DNA of 64,000 nt from Bacteroides fragilis NCTC 9343 (GCF_000025985.1 NC_003228.3:4712001-4776000); one strand, 5' to 3'. Counted from the stretch's first letter, positions 39,091-49,875 are shown. Made by a program: numbers and translations. The notes: generated from the sequence alone by a model not told the origin.

Positions 39091-39854
39091 ATGGAAACAG
39101 AGAAATTATATAAGTATCTTGATTTCAATGATGGAGTGATGATGTTGCATTATAGTAATCTTCAATTTACCAATGCTACGCAGTTGAACGACCCGTTTGA
39201 CTGCCACCCATCGTTAATTGATTTCTCCAATGTTCCGAAAGAAGCATGTGGAGGATGGACTCCGGAAATAATTGAAGAATTAAGAAGAGATCCATTTCGT
39301 AGAACCAGAGAAGAGGTGTGGATATGTAGCCTTTCCAAGATACATGATTCAATCTTGATGTGGAGCTATTACGTAAGCATAAAGGTGTCTGCATCGGTTT
39401 GGACATGGAGAAAGTTCGAAAATACCTTTTTTGCATGTATGGCGGAATTATGATTGGTTGTTCCGAAGTGGAAGTCCAATATAAAGATATTGTAGAGAAG
39501 CCTGATTATTTCAGGGATGCAAAAGATTTCTTCCATTATCAATTATCCACAAAGGCAAAGGCTTGGGAGCATGAACAAGAGGTCAGGCTATTTATTTTAG
39601 ACCCTAGTCCTACATATATGGCATTATTACCTGGTCAGAATGATGATAAAGGTCCGATTGCTTGGAAGGAAGTACGAGCTTTTCCTAAAATCGGAGGAGA
39701 GTGTTTCGAGTCCGTTTATTTGGGAATCAATATGAATGCAGATGAGAGATCAAAAATAATAAGTGTTGTCCAGAAACTGAATTCAGACATTAAGATTTAC
39801 CAAATGGGGATTGATGCAAATGCTTTTAAATTAAATACAGAACTGATAAAATAA
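39091..39854 (+). pseudogene. DUF2971 protein gene, one-base frameshift
   Basis: The gene reads METEKLYKYLDFNDGVMMLH and on to ILMWSYY at 39372. The family pattern then continues one frame over as KHKGVCIGLDMEKV and ends at 39854. Loss of one base near 39373 explains the break; the intact text would be close to SYYAKHKGVCIGLDM, which matches the DUF2971 core LMWSHYxxxHxGxCI. DUF2971 proteins are of unknown function but recur in defence and mobile islands. It lies 7 bp after the HTH regulator and 4 bp before hsdM, so the three formed one operon. Without repair, a 121-residue truncated product is expected. Confidence 0.85.
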
Positions 39855-39858
39855 TAGA

Positions 39859-41090
39859 ATGGCTAAGAAACAGAATAAACCGGTAAAGGAAGAGACCCTT
39901 GAAACGATACTTTTCAACTGTCGTAACAGTCTGCGTGGGCGTGCAGCCATGACAGATAAACGCGACTTGCTGTTGACTCTTGTATTCCTGAAATTCATAG
40001 GAGAACGGTTCAAACAGCAAAAGGAGAAGATCAGGTATGAAATAGTGGAAGTGCAGGGCATTGATGATAAGGATTTCATTGAGTTGCAACTTTCGCGCCC
40101 CAACCAATATATGTAGGACGGAGTGTTTTTCCTAACGGATGAAACATTTTGGGACAAGTTGATTCTTACCTTGCCTACTGGTATGGCCATAAAATCGTTG
40201 GACGACAACGAGCCTAAGCTGAAAAATGCCCTTCCGCAGCAGATTTTCACAAAAACAGCTCTTGAACCGGGCGTTTTGAAAAGCGTTGTGGATGAAATAA
40301 ACAAGATAGATCCTCAGAAATTTAATGACCATGACCTCATAGGACGTGTATATGAGTCTTTTTTACAGGCTTTCTCAATCAACGCAGACAAAGAGGAAGG
40401 GGAATTTTACACTCCGCATTCTATCGTAGAGCTTATCGCGTCCCTTATAGAACCTTTTGATGGGACGGTCTATGACCCTTGCTGTGGTTCCGGCGGTATG
40501 TTCGTTCAAGCTGCAATATTCATAGAGGCTCACGGCGGAAATACTAAAGCTGTCAATGTGTATGGGCAGGAATCCGAACCGGCCACCTATCGCCTTGCAA
40601 AGATGAATTTAGCTATCCGAGGCATCTCTTACCATTTGGGGGATAGAGCCGTGTCCACTTTCTCTGATGACCAGCATAAGGAACTCAAGTTTGATAACAC
40701 CATGGCTAACCCATTAAAGAAATATGCCGAATATGGAGGTTTTGAGACTGATCCTCGATGGCAAGGCTATGGAGTCCCTCCGACAAGTAATGCCAACTAT
40801 GCGTGGATTCTTCATATCCTAAATAAACTGAATGTCAGTTGCGGAATTGCAGGATTCCTGCTTGCCAATGGTGCTTTGGGTGATAGTGATACGCAGGGAA
40901 TACGCAAACAGCTAATCGAAAGCGACAAAGTAGAAGCGATTATCGTTTCGCCGCGAAATATGTTCTATTCTACCGATATATCATCTGTCACCCTTTGAAT
41001 TTTGAACAATAACAAGAAAGGCGGTCCATGGCATGGCAGACAACTTCGCAATCGTACGGGTGAGATTCTGTTCATCGATTTGCGAATCTG
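39859..41090 (+). pseudogene. hsdM: Type I restriction-modification methyltransferase HsdM, inactivated
   Basis: The N-terminal helical domain (MAKKQNKPVKEETLETILFN) and SAM-binding motif I (DPCCGSGGMF, near residue 208) are clear. Three lesions follow one frame: an in-frame TAG at 40114-40116; the catalytic NPPF motif reduced to N284-P-L-K, consistent with loss of nine bases (PFN); and a TGA at 40996-40998 where a Trp is expected (VTL-stop-ILNNNKKGG). The frame continues as PWHGRQLRNRTGEILFID up to 41087, then jumps into integrase sequence. The last third of HsdM, and hsdS and hsdR, are absent. The gene cannot make an active methyltransferase. Confidence 0.9.
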
Positions 41091-41192
41091 GAACACAAGA
41101 ACATTACCACCACGCAGATTTACTCCAAGATGGCAGCGCAGCAGATGTGTGAGGTCGTGGACAAGATAACCTTGAAACGCAGAGAGGCATAA
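41088..41192 (+). pseudogene. C-terminal remnant of a tyrosine integrase
   Basis: The frame from 41088 reads LEHKNITTTQIYSKMAAQQM then CEVVDKITLKRREA and a stop at 41190-41192. This is the last 34 codons of a Bacteroides tyrosine recombinase: the conserved GHKNITTTQIY contains the catalytic His position region and the nucleophile Tyr. Everything upstream is replaced by hsdM. It is the expected integrase at the end of the mobilizable element whose next genes follow. Confidence 0.75.
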
Positions 41193-41416
41193 GGCGATTT
41201 GAATATTCAGAGAGAGGTTATTGCTTGGAGCTTTAACCACTCCTTTTATTTTGGGTGGTAACCAATAAGTCCTTAAAGTATGATAATTGAGTATGATTTC
41301 GGATATTTGGTGAAAAACATTGAAAAAGAAACCGCTAACAAGGATAATGAGTAACAATTGAAAGAAGACTATTAAATTTGCGAAAACAGTAACAAGTAAC
41401 AACCAGATAAGACAAT

Positions 41417-42267
41417 ATGGAACCGTCCGTAAAGGACAAATATATCATTTTAGGATTCATCGGCTTTGCCATTCTCTTGATCCCATTTATCGCAACGCTG
41501 ATTGTTGCCAACAAATTCAATCAGGATACTTTTGTAAGGCTGATTGTCTTTGTATGCAGCAACCTTTTAGGCTGGCTGCTCTACTTCTCCTTCTAGACAG
41601 TCATCTTCGACGCATACGAAATCTACAAAATCAAGTTCGGCAAGAAAAAGACGCCTGCCACCGAGATCATAACAGTTCAGGAAGAGCCGTCCCAAGAAGC
41701 GCATGAGCCTATAACACCGTCATCAATGCCGACAGGTGGAGAAGCGACCCCGAAAATAAAACCGGTAGAGATTGCCATTGCCTCGGAGCTTCACGAGAAG
41801 AACCGTGCCAGCTATGAGGACAAGCAGAAGCAGGAAGAGGAGGAGCGTATCCGCATGGTCATGGAATACATCCATTTCGTCATGCCCCGCATTGCAGACC
41901 AAGGGACCGTGAACCATATCTGTGGCGAGGTCAACAACTGGATACGCCTTCACAGTTACAAGCCCAAGCCGATAAAGGGACGGCTAACCAAGGATGTTTC
42001 AAACATTCCGCTCCTCCATTTCGTGTGGAATATCTCCGAGCGTTTCATGTACAAGAAATACTACACGGGGGACACCGTGCCCGTTTCATCAGCACCCTTT
42101 TCCCACGGGAGTTCGCCGATACGGACTTGGCGACCATCAAAAACTTCAAGGTAGAGCCGTTAAAGACACAAATTCCCATAGACGAGCCGGAAAACGGCAA
42201 GCCGGATTTCCAGTATCCTGCGGATTATGTACGGGAAGAGTATAGCCAGCCTTTCCACAACCAATAA
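41417..42267 (+). pseudogene. Mobile-element membrane protein gene with stop and frameshift
   Basis: The start at 41417 gives MEPSVKDKYIILGFIGFAIL and a second hydrophobic segment, ending at TAG 41594-41596 (codon 60). The same frame resumes TVIFDAYEIYKIKFGKKKT and runs to about 42070. The sense then shifts one frame (HRARFISTLFPREFADTDL) and stops at 42267. The intact protein would be about 282 residues: two N-terminal membrane helices, a charged linker and a cytoplasmic domain. I know of no named family. Its place after an integrase and before an excisionase-like HTH gene is that of an accessory protein in Bacteroides integrative elements. The 224 bp before it hold only a weak -7 box (TAAATTTG, 41373-41380). 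Confidence 0.7.
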
Positions 42268-42449
42268 CCGCAAGTATTCAACAACAGATAACTGTCTATA
42301 TCACACCGTTTCCCGAACAGCTTTGTCCGTCAGTCACGGTTGGGCATCGTTATTCGGGAATTATTTTGCAATGACCTTTCGTGGAGGTGTTCACGGCTGT
42401 ATCATTCCAGTCCTTTGCGCCAAGCCTTACAAAAGAGGCGAGTACGCAA

Positions 42450-42823
42450 ATGGAAAAAACAGTGATTACATTCAACGACCTCCCGGAGGTTGTCACCCAG
42501 CTTCGGGACGAGGTGATGGGCTTGAAAAGCCTGCTTAGAGAGCAGCGCAGTGTGAACAATGCAAAAGCGGTGGACACCCATGTTCCCATGTCGGTGAAAG
42601 AGGCGGCGGAGTATCTGGGCATTCCCAAAGGCACGCTCTACATGAAGCTGTCAGAGGGAAGCATTCCTGCCACCAAGCCCGGCAAACGCTATTGCCTTTA
42701 CCGGGACGAGCTGGACAGATGCTGGAATCCTCCCGGAAGAATCCCGTACCCTTGTCCAATGAGGAACTCAGCGAATCCATATCCTCTTCCCACCGCCACA
42801 AGCCTAATCCCCGTAACTGGTAA
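42450..42823 (+). pseudogene. Excisionase-like HTH protein gene with one-base frameshift
   Basis: The frame MEKTVITFNDLPEVVTQLRD leads into a MerR/HTH_17 excisionase domain (VPMSVKEAAEYLGIPKGTLY then KLSEGSIPATKPGKR). At about 42721 one base is missing (CAGATG-CTG where CAGATGG-CTG is expected). Reading on in the shifted frame gives WLESSRKNPVPLSNEELSES and a natural stop at 42821-42823. The unshifted frame reads 12 codons further than that stop, in a meaningless sequence. In Bacteroides integrative elements this gene regulates excision. It is 6 bp upstream of the ATPase gene. Confidence 0.75.
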
Positions 42824-42829
42824 GAACCC

Positions 42830-43427
42830 ATGGAAGAGGATAAGGATTATATCAATCTGATACATGGCGACCTGACGAGGGCAACCCAAATACAGAACGG
42901 TATGCCGGACAGCATCGGCGTGATGAGTATCAAGACCGCCAACTGGACGATACTCGAAGCGTCGCTGCTACCCACGCCCCGTGCGTTGTGGAACAGTTTT
43001 GGGTATGAGGGGGAGCTGTCCTGCGTCTTTGCGGATTCCAATGTGGGCAAGTCTATCCTTGCCGTGCAGATAGCCGACCGTATCGCTCGGACTGACAATG
43101 TGCTGTATCTGGACCTCGAACTATCCGAAAAGCAGTTCCAGCTCCGCTACACGGGCGAGCACGGAAAGCTCTATACCTTTCCCGACAGGCTGTACAGGGT
43201 ATCGCTTGACTCTAATTCGTTGCTGGAAGACAATTTCGAGGAAGCCATCATCGGCGGCATGGAGCAAATGGCACTGCAAACCGGCTGTAAAATCTTCATT
43301 GTGGACAATCTTACCTACCTGTGCTGCGCCATGGAGAAAGGCGATGCGGCGGGACGGCTGATGATACAACTCAACAACCTCAAAAAGAGATACGGGCTGT
43401 CCATCCTTGTTCTGGCGCATACCCATG
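42830..43427 (+). pseudogene. RepA-type AAA ATPase gene, 3' end lost
   Basis: About 199 residues of a RecA/AAA_25-like ATPase remain. Walker A is CVFADSNVGKS (near residue 71), Walker B is KIFIVDNLTYL (near 160), and the motif SILVLAHTH marks the end of the real sequence. Beyond about 43425 the frame runs antisense through the end of the HTCS gene for some 40 codons, so the C-terminal half is missing. Such ATPases follow the excisionase gene in Bacteroides mobilizable transposons and act with a primase in replication of the excised circle. The junction with the HTCS gene marks the right edge of the degraded element. Confidence 0.75.
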
Positions 43428-43429
43428 TA

Positions 43430-46400
43430 TCATTTATTACATTTTTCATTTCTAAATTGTTTTGGAGTCATTCCTGTCATGCTTTTAAACGTAGAACTGA
43501 AATATCGGGGATAAGTAAAACCCACTTCGCAACTTATTTCATTTATATTTAAATTTGTGTTAACAAGTAGTGACATCGCTTGCTCTATGCGTAATCTGTT
43601 TATATAGTCATTTACTCCCATACCTGTTATAATTTTTATTTTGCTGTATAATGAAGATCGGCTGACTATCATTGCATCCGCCAATTGCTGGACGGAGAAC
43701 TCTTCGTCAGATAGATTTTCATGTATGACAGCATTTATCTTTTTCATGAAATCCTCATCGGCCTTACTGTTTGTCAAATCTAATAAGGAGAGTGAACCAG
43801 TAACCGTTACATATTGACTGTGTATTTTTTCTCTGTTTTTTAAAATATTGCCGACGACGACCTTTAAAAAGGCCAAATCAAAAGGTTTAGGGATATAAGA
43901 ATCGGCTCCGGATTTATATCCGGTTGTTATTCCTGTTTGGTCATAACGTGCTGTCAGCAATATTACTGGTATATGGCTTATCCGGATGTCGTTTTTTATT
44001 TGACGGCATAATTCAAAACCATCCATTTGGGGCATCATTACATCGCTCACAATGATAGACGGTTGTTTCTTTCTGCATGTTTCCAGTGCCGAGATTGCAT
44101 TGTCTGCTGCATAAACTTTTTTAAAAGTTTCTGTAAAGGACTCTATTAGGTATTCTCTTAACTCCTTTTCATCCTCTACGATAAGTATGGTCTTCCCCGT
44201 ACAATCGAAATGTAAATCTTGAGTTGTGTTCACAATGGGGGCTTCTTTTTGTAGTAACTTTGTGGCTTCTGCCTTTTCATTGATATCAAGAAGCGGCAAC
44301 TCTAAATAAAATGTCGCCCCTTTGTCGGTATTATTATAGGTCCCAATATCCCCTCCATGCATTTCCATGATTGTTTTGGCATAATATAATCCGAACCCGC
44401 TTCCTTTTTCCTTATGATTACCTTTATAAAACCGTGTGAAAAGGTTTGTTATATCCGAATCTTGTATACCGATTCCTTCATCTACAACTGATATTCTGAC
44501 TTTGTTTTCAAGCTTCCGTGTGTTTATTGTTATACAACTTTCGGGCATGCTGAATTTCAGTGCATTCATCAGCAGGTTTGACAGTACGGTATGACATTTT
44601 TGCTTATCAAACCATACCTCTTCTATATCGGTGGTCATTTGTAATTTTATGCATATCCCTTTCTGCCTAGCTTCTTCTGTAAAATCTTTTACAATATTAG
44701 TTATCCATTCGTCTAATTTGCATTTTTGTATTTTCAATTTACTATAGCCTGCTTCCATACTGTTCCAGTCTAGTACCATGTCCACTATTTCCCTCATATA
44801 TTGTGCCTGATTGAATATTAATTGCAATTGTGGCATCAGATATGAAGGTAACCCTTGTGTCTCGTTTTTATCTATCAAACATTTTAGTGGAGCATAAATC
44901 AATGTCAAAGGGGTCCGTAATTCATGATTTATGTGAATGAGAAAATCTATCTTCTTTTCATTAAAATATTGTCTATATTCTTTTAGTCTCTTTTGTATTT
45001 TGACTTCTTTTCTTATATTAAAAATAGACATTCCTACAATGATTCCTCCTGTAAGAAAAATGCAACATAGGATTATAAACCAGTCCGTTTTATACCATGG
45101 TGGGGTGACATGAATGTCAGTTAGGTGGATGGGCATGGTATAATTCCCGTCTTTTGTCATGCATGATACTTCAATGTGGTATTTGCCTGGGGAGAGATTG
45201 GAAAGTTCCAGCATCGGATGATATGAGTCAATGCTTTTATCAACGTCTCCTTTTATAATATATCGAAATGGAACCCGCTGGAAAATATCTTTGTTTTTGA
45301 TATGTACCTGTAGTATGAGTGTATTATATTTCCATGGAATCTTTATGTTGCGTATATTTATATCTGATGTTTGTAGTTGTCCGTTAAGCTCTACTCCACA
45401 AAGATCTATCTCAGGATATGGCTCATTAGGCTCTGGAATATCCGTGTTAATTTGCACCAGCCCTTCTATACCACCGAAATAAAGATATCGGTGTTTTTTC
45501 ATAGTCCGTTGTTGATAAGTGAATATTATTTCATTGGGATGAAATCCGTCGCTTCTGTTCCATTGGATAAACTTGTCGTCTTTTATACAATACGAGTACA
45601 GCTGGTTTTGCGCGCAAATCCATACCCTTTCAGAGGAAGGGTCATAGCGGAGTGCACTAATGTCACTGAACAATTGTGAGTCTATTTTTGAGTATCTTTT
45701 TTCTTTTAGATTGTAATATCCTATCCCGGCTGTTGTTCCCACCCATATCCTATCTTGTCCGTCACAATCGATTGCAGTGATGGTCTCTTTTTCGTCTATT
45801 TGAAAAAGAGGTTGGATGCTATCATTTTTATTAATGATTTGGAATACTTTATTGCCACTCATCGTTAGAGACATCTTTTCATCAGAATACCCCATTACTG
45901 AAGTTGGTAATTGGTAATTCTTGTCTGTTTTGATCGGAGAGAATTTTCTATTATTTATATCATATATCCATATATCTTTGCTTAGTATATATATTTTGTT
46001 CTTTGTCACCCGATGGGCGCGTGGAATATATCCGTAAAAGCATTGCCTGAAATTGATACTATCATTTATTATTAAAAATGGTCGGTAAGCTCCCGTGTGT
46101 GTGTCGAATAAAAAGAGTCCTTTGGTATAAACAGATACTATCAGCTCTTTTTCTGATATAGGAGCTATGGAAACCACTTTATCTCCATAGGTGGAGTAAA
46201 AATGCTTGAAATCTCCCGTTTGAGGCTCATACAGGTTTATTCCGCCACCGTCTGTACCGATCCATAGCCTTCCATTAGGCTCTTCGAATAAACTTGTTAC
46301 CGATTTCTCGCTCAGTCCGTTAATATATCCTAATGGGCAGTCTTTATATGTGCGTATGTAGCTTTCTTTAATATTGAAAACCCCTCCTCTGACACTTCCG

Positions 46401-47353
46401 GCCCATAGGCCTTCATTTTCATCCTTATATAATATAGTAACAGAATTTACGGGTAACGAATTTTTATCTCCAGCAATATGGTAGAGATTGGAGAAATTCT
46501 CATTAGACAGTTCCAGACGGTTGATTCCTCCTCCGTCAGTCGCCAGCCATAGAAACCCTTCCTTCTCTACGATATCCAATACATAATTGTTTGTTAGGTC
46601 GGAGTTTTCTTTTGTATACCGTTTTATAAACTTACCTGTTTTTTCATAACAAAACAAACCTTGTCCCCAAAAGGATAAATATATATATCCGTTTGACGAT
46701 AGATACGCCCCTTGCAGAATATTGTTTGAACCAGAGAAAAGCCTTTTCAGTCGCATGGTCTGATAGTCCAATACGTATACCCCATCTCTTCTGGTGGCGA
46801 CTAGTGCCTCTCTTTCAGAAAATGCTATAATTTTTTGTACCCTGTACTTTGTAACATCACTACCTTTATCCTCTTGCTTTTTAATATTAATGGATTTAAA
46901 AGAGCGTTTTTTATAGTCATATTTGTATATTCGGTTTTCGCTTCCGAAAAGTATTCCATCGGTTATGCATAAAGAGGAGTATATTATATCTCGATTAACA
47001 AGAGTAAAATTCCCATGTTTCTCATCATATGTTACCATCCCCTCCCGGGTGGATATCCATATATTGTTTAGAGAATCTTGAGTTAGATGTAGAATCTCAT
47101 TGTCGGGTAAAGAATATCTGTCTTCCGGGTTACTCTTGAATATTTTTAAATCTTGTCCCGTATAAGAATTTAGTCCATTCCTCGTTCCTATCCATAACTT
47201 TCCCTTTTTATCCAAGAGAATGGATTGGACAGTTGATTGTGAAAGCCCTTCCTCAATGGAAATGGACGTAAACTGATAGTTTACGCCGCGGCCCAGGGCA
47301 GAGGATGCACAAAGTAATATTACTATAATAAGTAGGGCTGTGTTTCTATGCAT
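43430..47353 (-). CDS. Hybrid two-component system regulator (HTCS)
   Basis: This 1307-residue one-protein two-component system has a signal peptide (MHRNTALLIIVILLCASSALG), about 14 periplasmic propeller repeats (WIGTRNGLNSY, LWLATDGGGINRL, LWIGTDGGGINLY and others), a Y_Y_Y domain (about 660-750) and a membrane helix (758-778). It then has a HisKA domain with phospho-acceptor H810 (HINHELRTPL), a HATPase domain (GSGFGLYYAKTI), a receiver with D1104 (VSDVMMPQMDG) and a C-terminal AraC-type HTH. HTCS proteins sense an oligosaccharide in the periplasm and activate the nearby utilisation locus. The divergent nanH and the downstream susCD are the probable targets. Its stop codon abuts the degraded mobile element. 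Confidence 0.93.
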   Translation of the reverse strand: MHRNTALLIIVILLCASSALGRGVNYQFTSISIEEGLSQSTVQSILLDKKGKLWIGTRNGLNSYTGQDLKIFKSNPEDRYSLPDNEILHLTQDSLNNIWISTREGMVTYDEKHGNFTLVNRDIIYSSLCITDGILFGSENRIYKYDYKKRSFKSINIKKQEDKGSDVTKYRVQKIIAFSEREALVATRRDGVYVLDYQTMRLKRLFSGSNNILQGAYLSSNGYIYLSFWGQGLFCYEKTGKFIKRYTKENSDLTNNYVLDIVEKEGFLWLATDGGGINRLELSNENFSNLYHIAGDKNSLPVNSVTILYKDENEGLWAGSVRGGVFNIKESYIRTYKDCPLGYINGLSEKSVTSLFEEPNGRLWIGTDGGGINLYEPQTGDFKHFYSTYGDKVVSIAPISEKELIVSVYTKGLFLFDTHTGAYRPFLIINDSINFRQCFYGYIPRAHRVTKNKIYILSKDIWIYDINNRKFSPIKTDKNYQLPTSVMGYSDEKMSLTMSGNKVFQIINKNDSIQPLFQIDEKETITAIDCDGQDRIWVGTTAGIGYYNLKEKRYSKIDSQLFSDISALRYDPSSERVWICAQNQLYSYCIKDDKFIQWNRSDGFHPNEIIFTYQQRTMKKHRYLYFGGIEGLVQINTDIPEPNEPYPEIDLCGVELNGQLQTSDINIRNIKIPWKYNTLILQVHIKNKDIFQRVPFRYIIKGDVDKSIDSYHPMLELSNLSPGKYHIEVSCMTKDGNYTMPIHLTDIHVTPPWYKTDWFIILCCIFLTGGIIVGMSIFNIRKEVKIQKRLKEYRQYFNEKKIDFLIHINHELRTPLTLIYAPLKCLIDKNETQGLPSYLMPQLQLIFNQAQYMREIVDMVLDWNSMEAGYSKLKIQKCKLDEWITNIVKDFTEEARQKGICIKLQMTTDIEEVWFDKQKCHTVLSNLLMNALKFSMPESCITINTRKLENKVRISVVDEGIGIQDSDITNLFTRFYKGNHKEKGSGFGLYYAKTIMEMHGGDIGTYNNTDKGATFYLELPLLDINEKAEATKLLQKEAPIVNTTQDLHFDCTGKTILIVEDEKELREYLIESFTETFKKVYAADNAISALETCRKKQPSIIVSDVMMPQMDGFELCRQIKNDIRISHIPVILLTARYDQTGITTGYKSGADSYIPKPFDLAFLKVVVGNILKNREKIHSQYVTVTGSLSLLDLTNSKADEDFMKKINAVIHENLSDEEFSVQQLADAMIVSRSSLYSKIKIITGMGVNDYINRLRIEQAMSLLVNTNLNINEISCEVGFTYPRYFSSTFKSMTGMTPKQFRNEKCNK

Positions 47354-47555
47354 TTTTATCTTTATAGTGTTATTTCAAGTTTGTATTTTATTAATAAACG
47401 ATATTGTTACATAAAATGTTTGTTAAATCCATGTTTTTAAGACAAAAAAAATAATTATTGGATGTACCGAGCAAATTTACAGGTCCCTTTTTTGTGCAAT
47501 TTAACAGTATCCACTTTCCTTAGTTCTCTTCTTTACTTTCATTAACTTTTTTTTT

Positions 47556-48347
47556 TTAAGATGCAGTCCCTATCTGTTGATTGCTAAAAATTGTTTTCCT
47601 GTTTTCCATGCGGTAGCTTTTTCCTGATAGCCTGATTATCTCACAACAATAGAGTAGTCTGTCCAGTAGAGCTGCCGCACAAACTTCGTCTCCTGCCATC
47701 TCCAGCCATCCGGTAAGATCCCGGCTTGCGGTAATGATAAGTGATGTCTTACCTTGAACGCAATTCACCAGTTTAAACAGTAGCAGTACATCTTCTCCTT
47801 TCAGGGGAAACAGCGTAACATCATCGATTGCCAGCAGCTGCGCTTTCATTATTCGTTTGTATGTTTTCATCGCGGGTCGTGATATCTCCTTAGTCTTCAA
47901 ACAGACAAACAGTTCTTCCAAGGTCAGCAGGTATGCCTTATAACCCGCTTTCACTGCTTCATGGATAAGTCCTGAAGCAATGAATGTCTTTCCGGTTCCG
48001 GAATCTCCTACCAGCAGAAGATTATATGTCCTTCTTATCCATACCAGTTCACGCAATTCGCGCATCTGCCTTTGGTCAATCCCTTCGGTACGTGAGAAAT
48101 CATATAGATCCAGATCATACCTTGCAGGCAATCCTGCAAATTTCAACCTGGTCAGATAACTTCTCCTTTCCTTGTCCCGAAGTTCCCGCATCAGACAAGT
48201 TGACAGAAACTCGGAGTAAGTCTGTTGCTTTTCCTGTGCTTCATGTAGTATTTCATCCAGGTGTTCTGCCAGGAATGGCAGCTTCAGGTTGCGGGCACAT
48301 TCGGTCAGTTCTTTCTTATACCTTGCCATTGTTTCTAAAGATTTCAT
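47556..48347 (-). CDS. istB: IS21-family helper ATPase IstB
   Basis: This 263-residue AAA+ ATPase is of the DnaC/IstB type. Walker A is [17 protein letters not shown] (near residue 115), and Walker B is [12 protein letters not shown] followed by the sensor segment [10 protein letters not shown]. IstB remodels target DNA and activates the IstA transposase. It overlaps the end of istA by up to 32 bp; a second ATG six codons in (MARYKKEL) would reduce this to 14 bp. Such overlap is normal for IS21. Confidence 0.92.
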
Positions 48348-49875
48348 TATATGTTTTTACCAATCCGGTTGACTGTGTCCGGGAGGCAGGATTTTTTCCT
48401 ACATCCGATTCTCTCATTTTCTTCTTCCATATATGTCCGCACAGGCTTTTAACGGACTCACCATTATAGATTCCCTTGTCCAGACATACACTAACCGCTT
48501 CTGTCAGGATGGCTTTGTCATATCCGGGAATTATGCGTAGAATTACCTCCAGATTCTCCCTGTAATAACGTTCCTTCCTTCTCTGCAGGTTCTCAAGCCA
48601 TAAGGCGACCTCTCTATTGTACGATACATAGATAAGAATGCGTTCAGCCAGCTTTTGTGCTCCGATATTTCTTTGCCTTCTGTGTCCTTCACCATAGATA
48701 GTCTTTCCCTTGAGTTCGCACAGATCATGCCGGCAGACAAGCTTTCCCGTCTCCTTATTATAAAGTTCCAGGCATCCGTCTGTTTCATGGAGCCATACTG
48801 TCGTTTCTCCTCCCCGATAGGTTCCGCATGGCAGGCTATAGTAGTTTCCCCTGTACTGTACGGTATTGTCTTTACGTACATGATATTCCTTCATTTCTCC
48901 ACCGGGTGAGTGCGGAGTACCGTGATAGGGTACAAGGTATTCTCTTTCCTGTGCAAATTCCTCAAGGGGAATCCGGTGTGTGGTACCATATTCCTTCCCG
49001 TTTCCCGTTCTTTCAAGCCAGAGACGTGCTTCTTCATTAAGTCTGTCTACATTCTGAAAAATACGTGCCGTGAGGAAATTCGTCTTCACATATTTCACAA
49101 CATTCTCTACCCTCCCCTTTGACTCCGGATCGGCCTTGTGACAGAACACGGGATGGAAATGCTGCTCTTTTACAAATGCCTGAAATTTGCCGGTCAGTAT
49201 CAAATCCCCCATGTTCGCCCGTGCTATAAGTACTTTATCCTGGTCGTAAATGATCTTTTGCGGCCTGCCTCCGAAGTATTCGAAGGCAAGTTCATGGGCA
49301 TAAACCGCAAGCCCGGTGTCAAAGGGCCTCCGGCTAAAATAGATAAATTTATATCGTGAACGGGACAAGACAATAGCAAAGAAGTACACTTTGATGGACT
49401 TCCCGTTTTCAGTGCGCATACATTTCTCCCCAAAATCCGCCTGTGCGTATTCCCCGTAGGGAGTATCAGGCTGCTTCTCGTAGTTTCGCTTATGCGTTTC
49501 AACCTTTTTCCCGATGCCGTATTTTTTGCGTACCCTTTCCACGAAACCGGATATGGTTCTGTTACATACACGGGGGAAGTCCGGATAGCATTCCTTCAGC
49601 CAGTCATGTATCCTGGCGGCCGATATATACGGGTATTCTTCCAGGTTTGCACGTACATATTGCTCGTAGTTTTCCAGTTTCAGCCTGTACTTGCGGTGAG
49701 AACTTTGTTTTTTAACAAACTCCTCCATAGTCATATTCAGATACCGTCGTACAGTCTTACGGTTCACACCCAGATATATTCCAATTTGTGTTTTGTTCAG
49801 TCCTTTCAACTGAAGCTCCCTTACTTTATGCCACATATATTGTTTCTCCTTAAAATATTGTTTCCTTATTTCCAT
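48316..49875 (-). CDS. istA: IS21-family transposase IstA
   Basis: This 519-residue DDE transposase has an N-terminal HTH ([23 protein letters not shown], about 24-46), a second DNA-binding region, and an integrase core beginning near residue 145. The catalytic Asp lies in [10 protein letters not shown] and the second in KIIYDQDKV; the Glu is in [20 protein letters not shown]-terminal beta-barrel follows. The frame is intact, and with the intact istB, clean ends and target duplication the element could be active. Confidence 0.92.

Noticed and set aside
40114..40116. In-frame TAG in hsdM as a recoded (read-through) codon
   Set aside because: The gene also lacks NPPF, has a later TGA and has no C-terminus, so the stop is one lesion among several.
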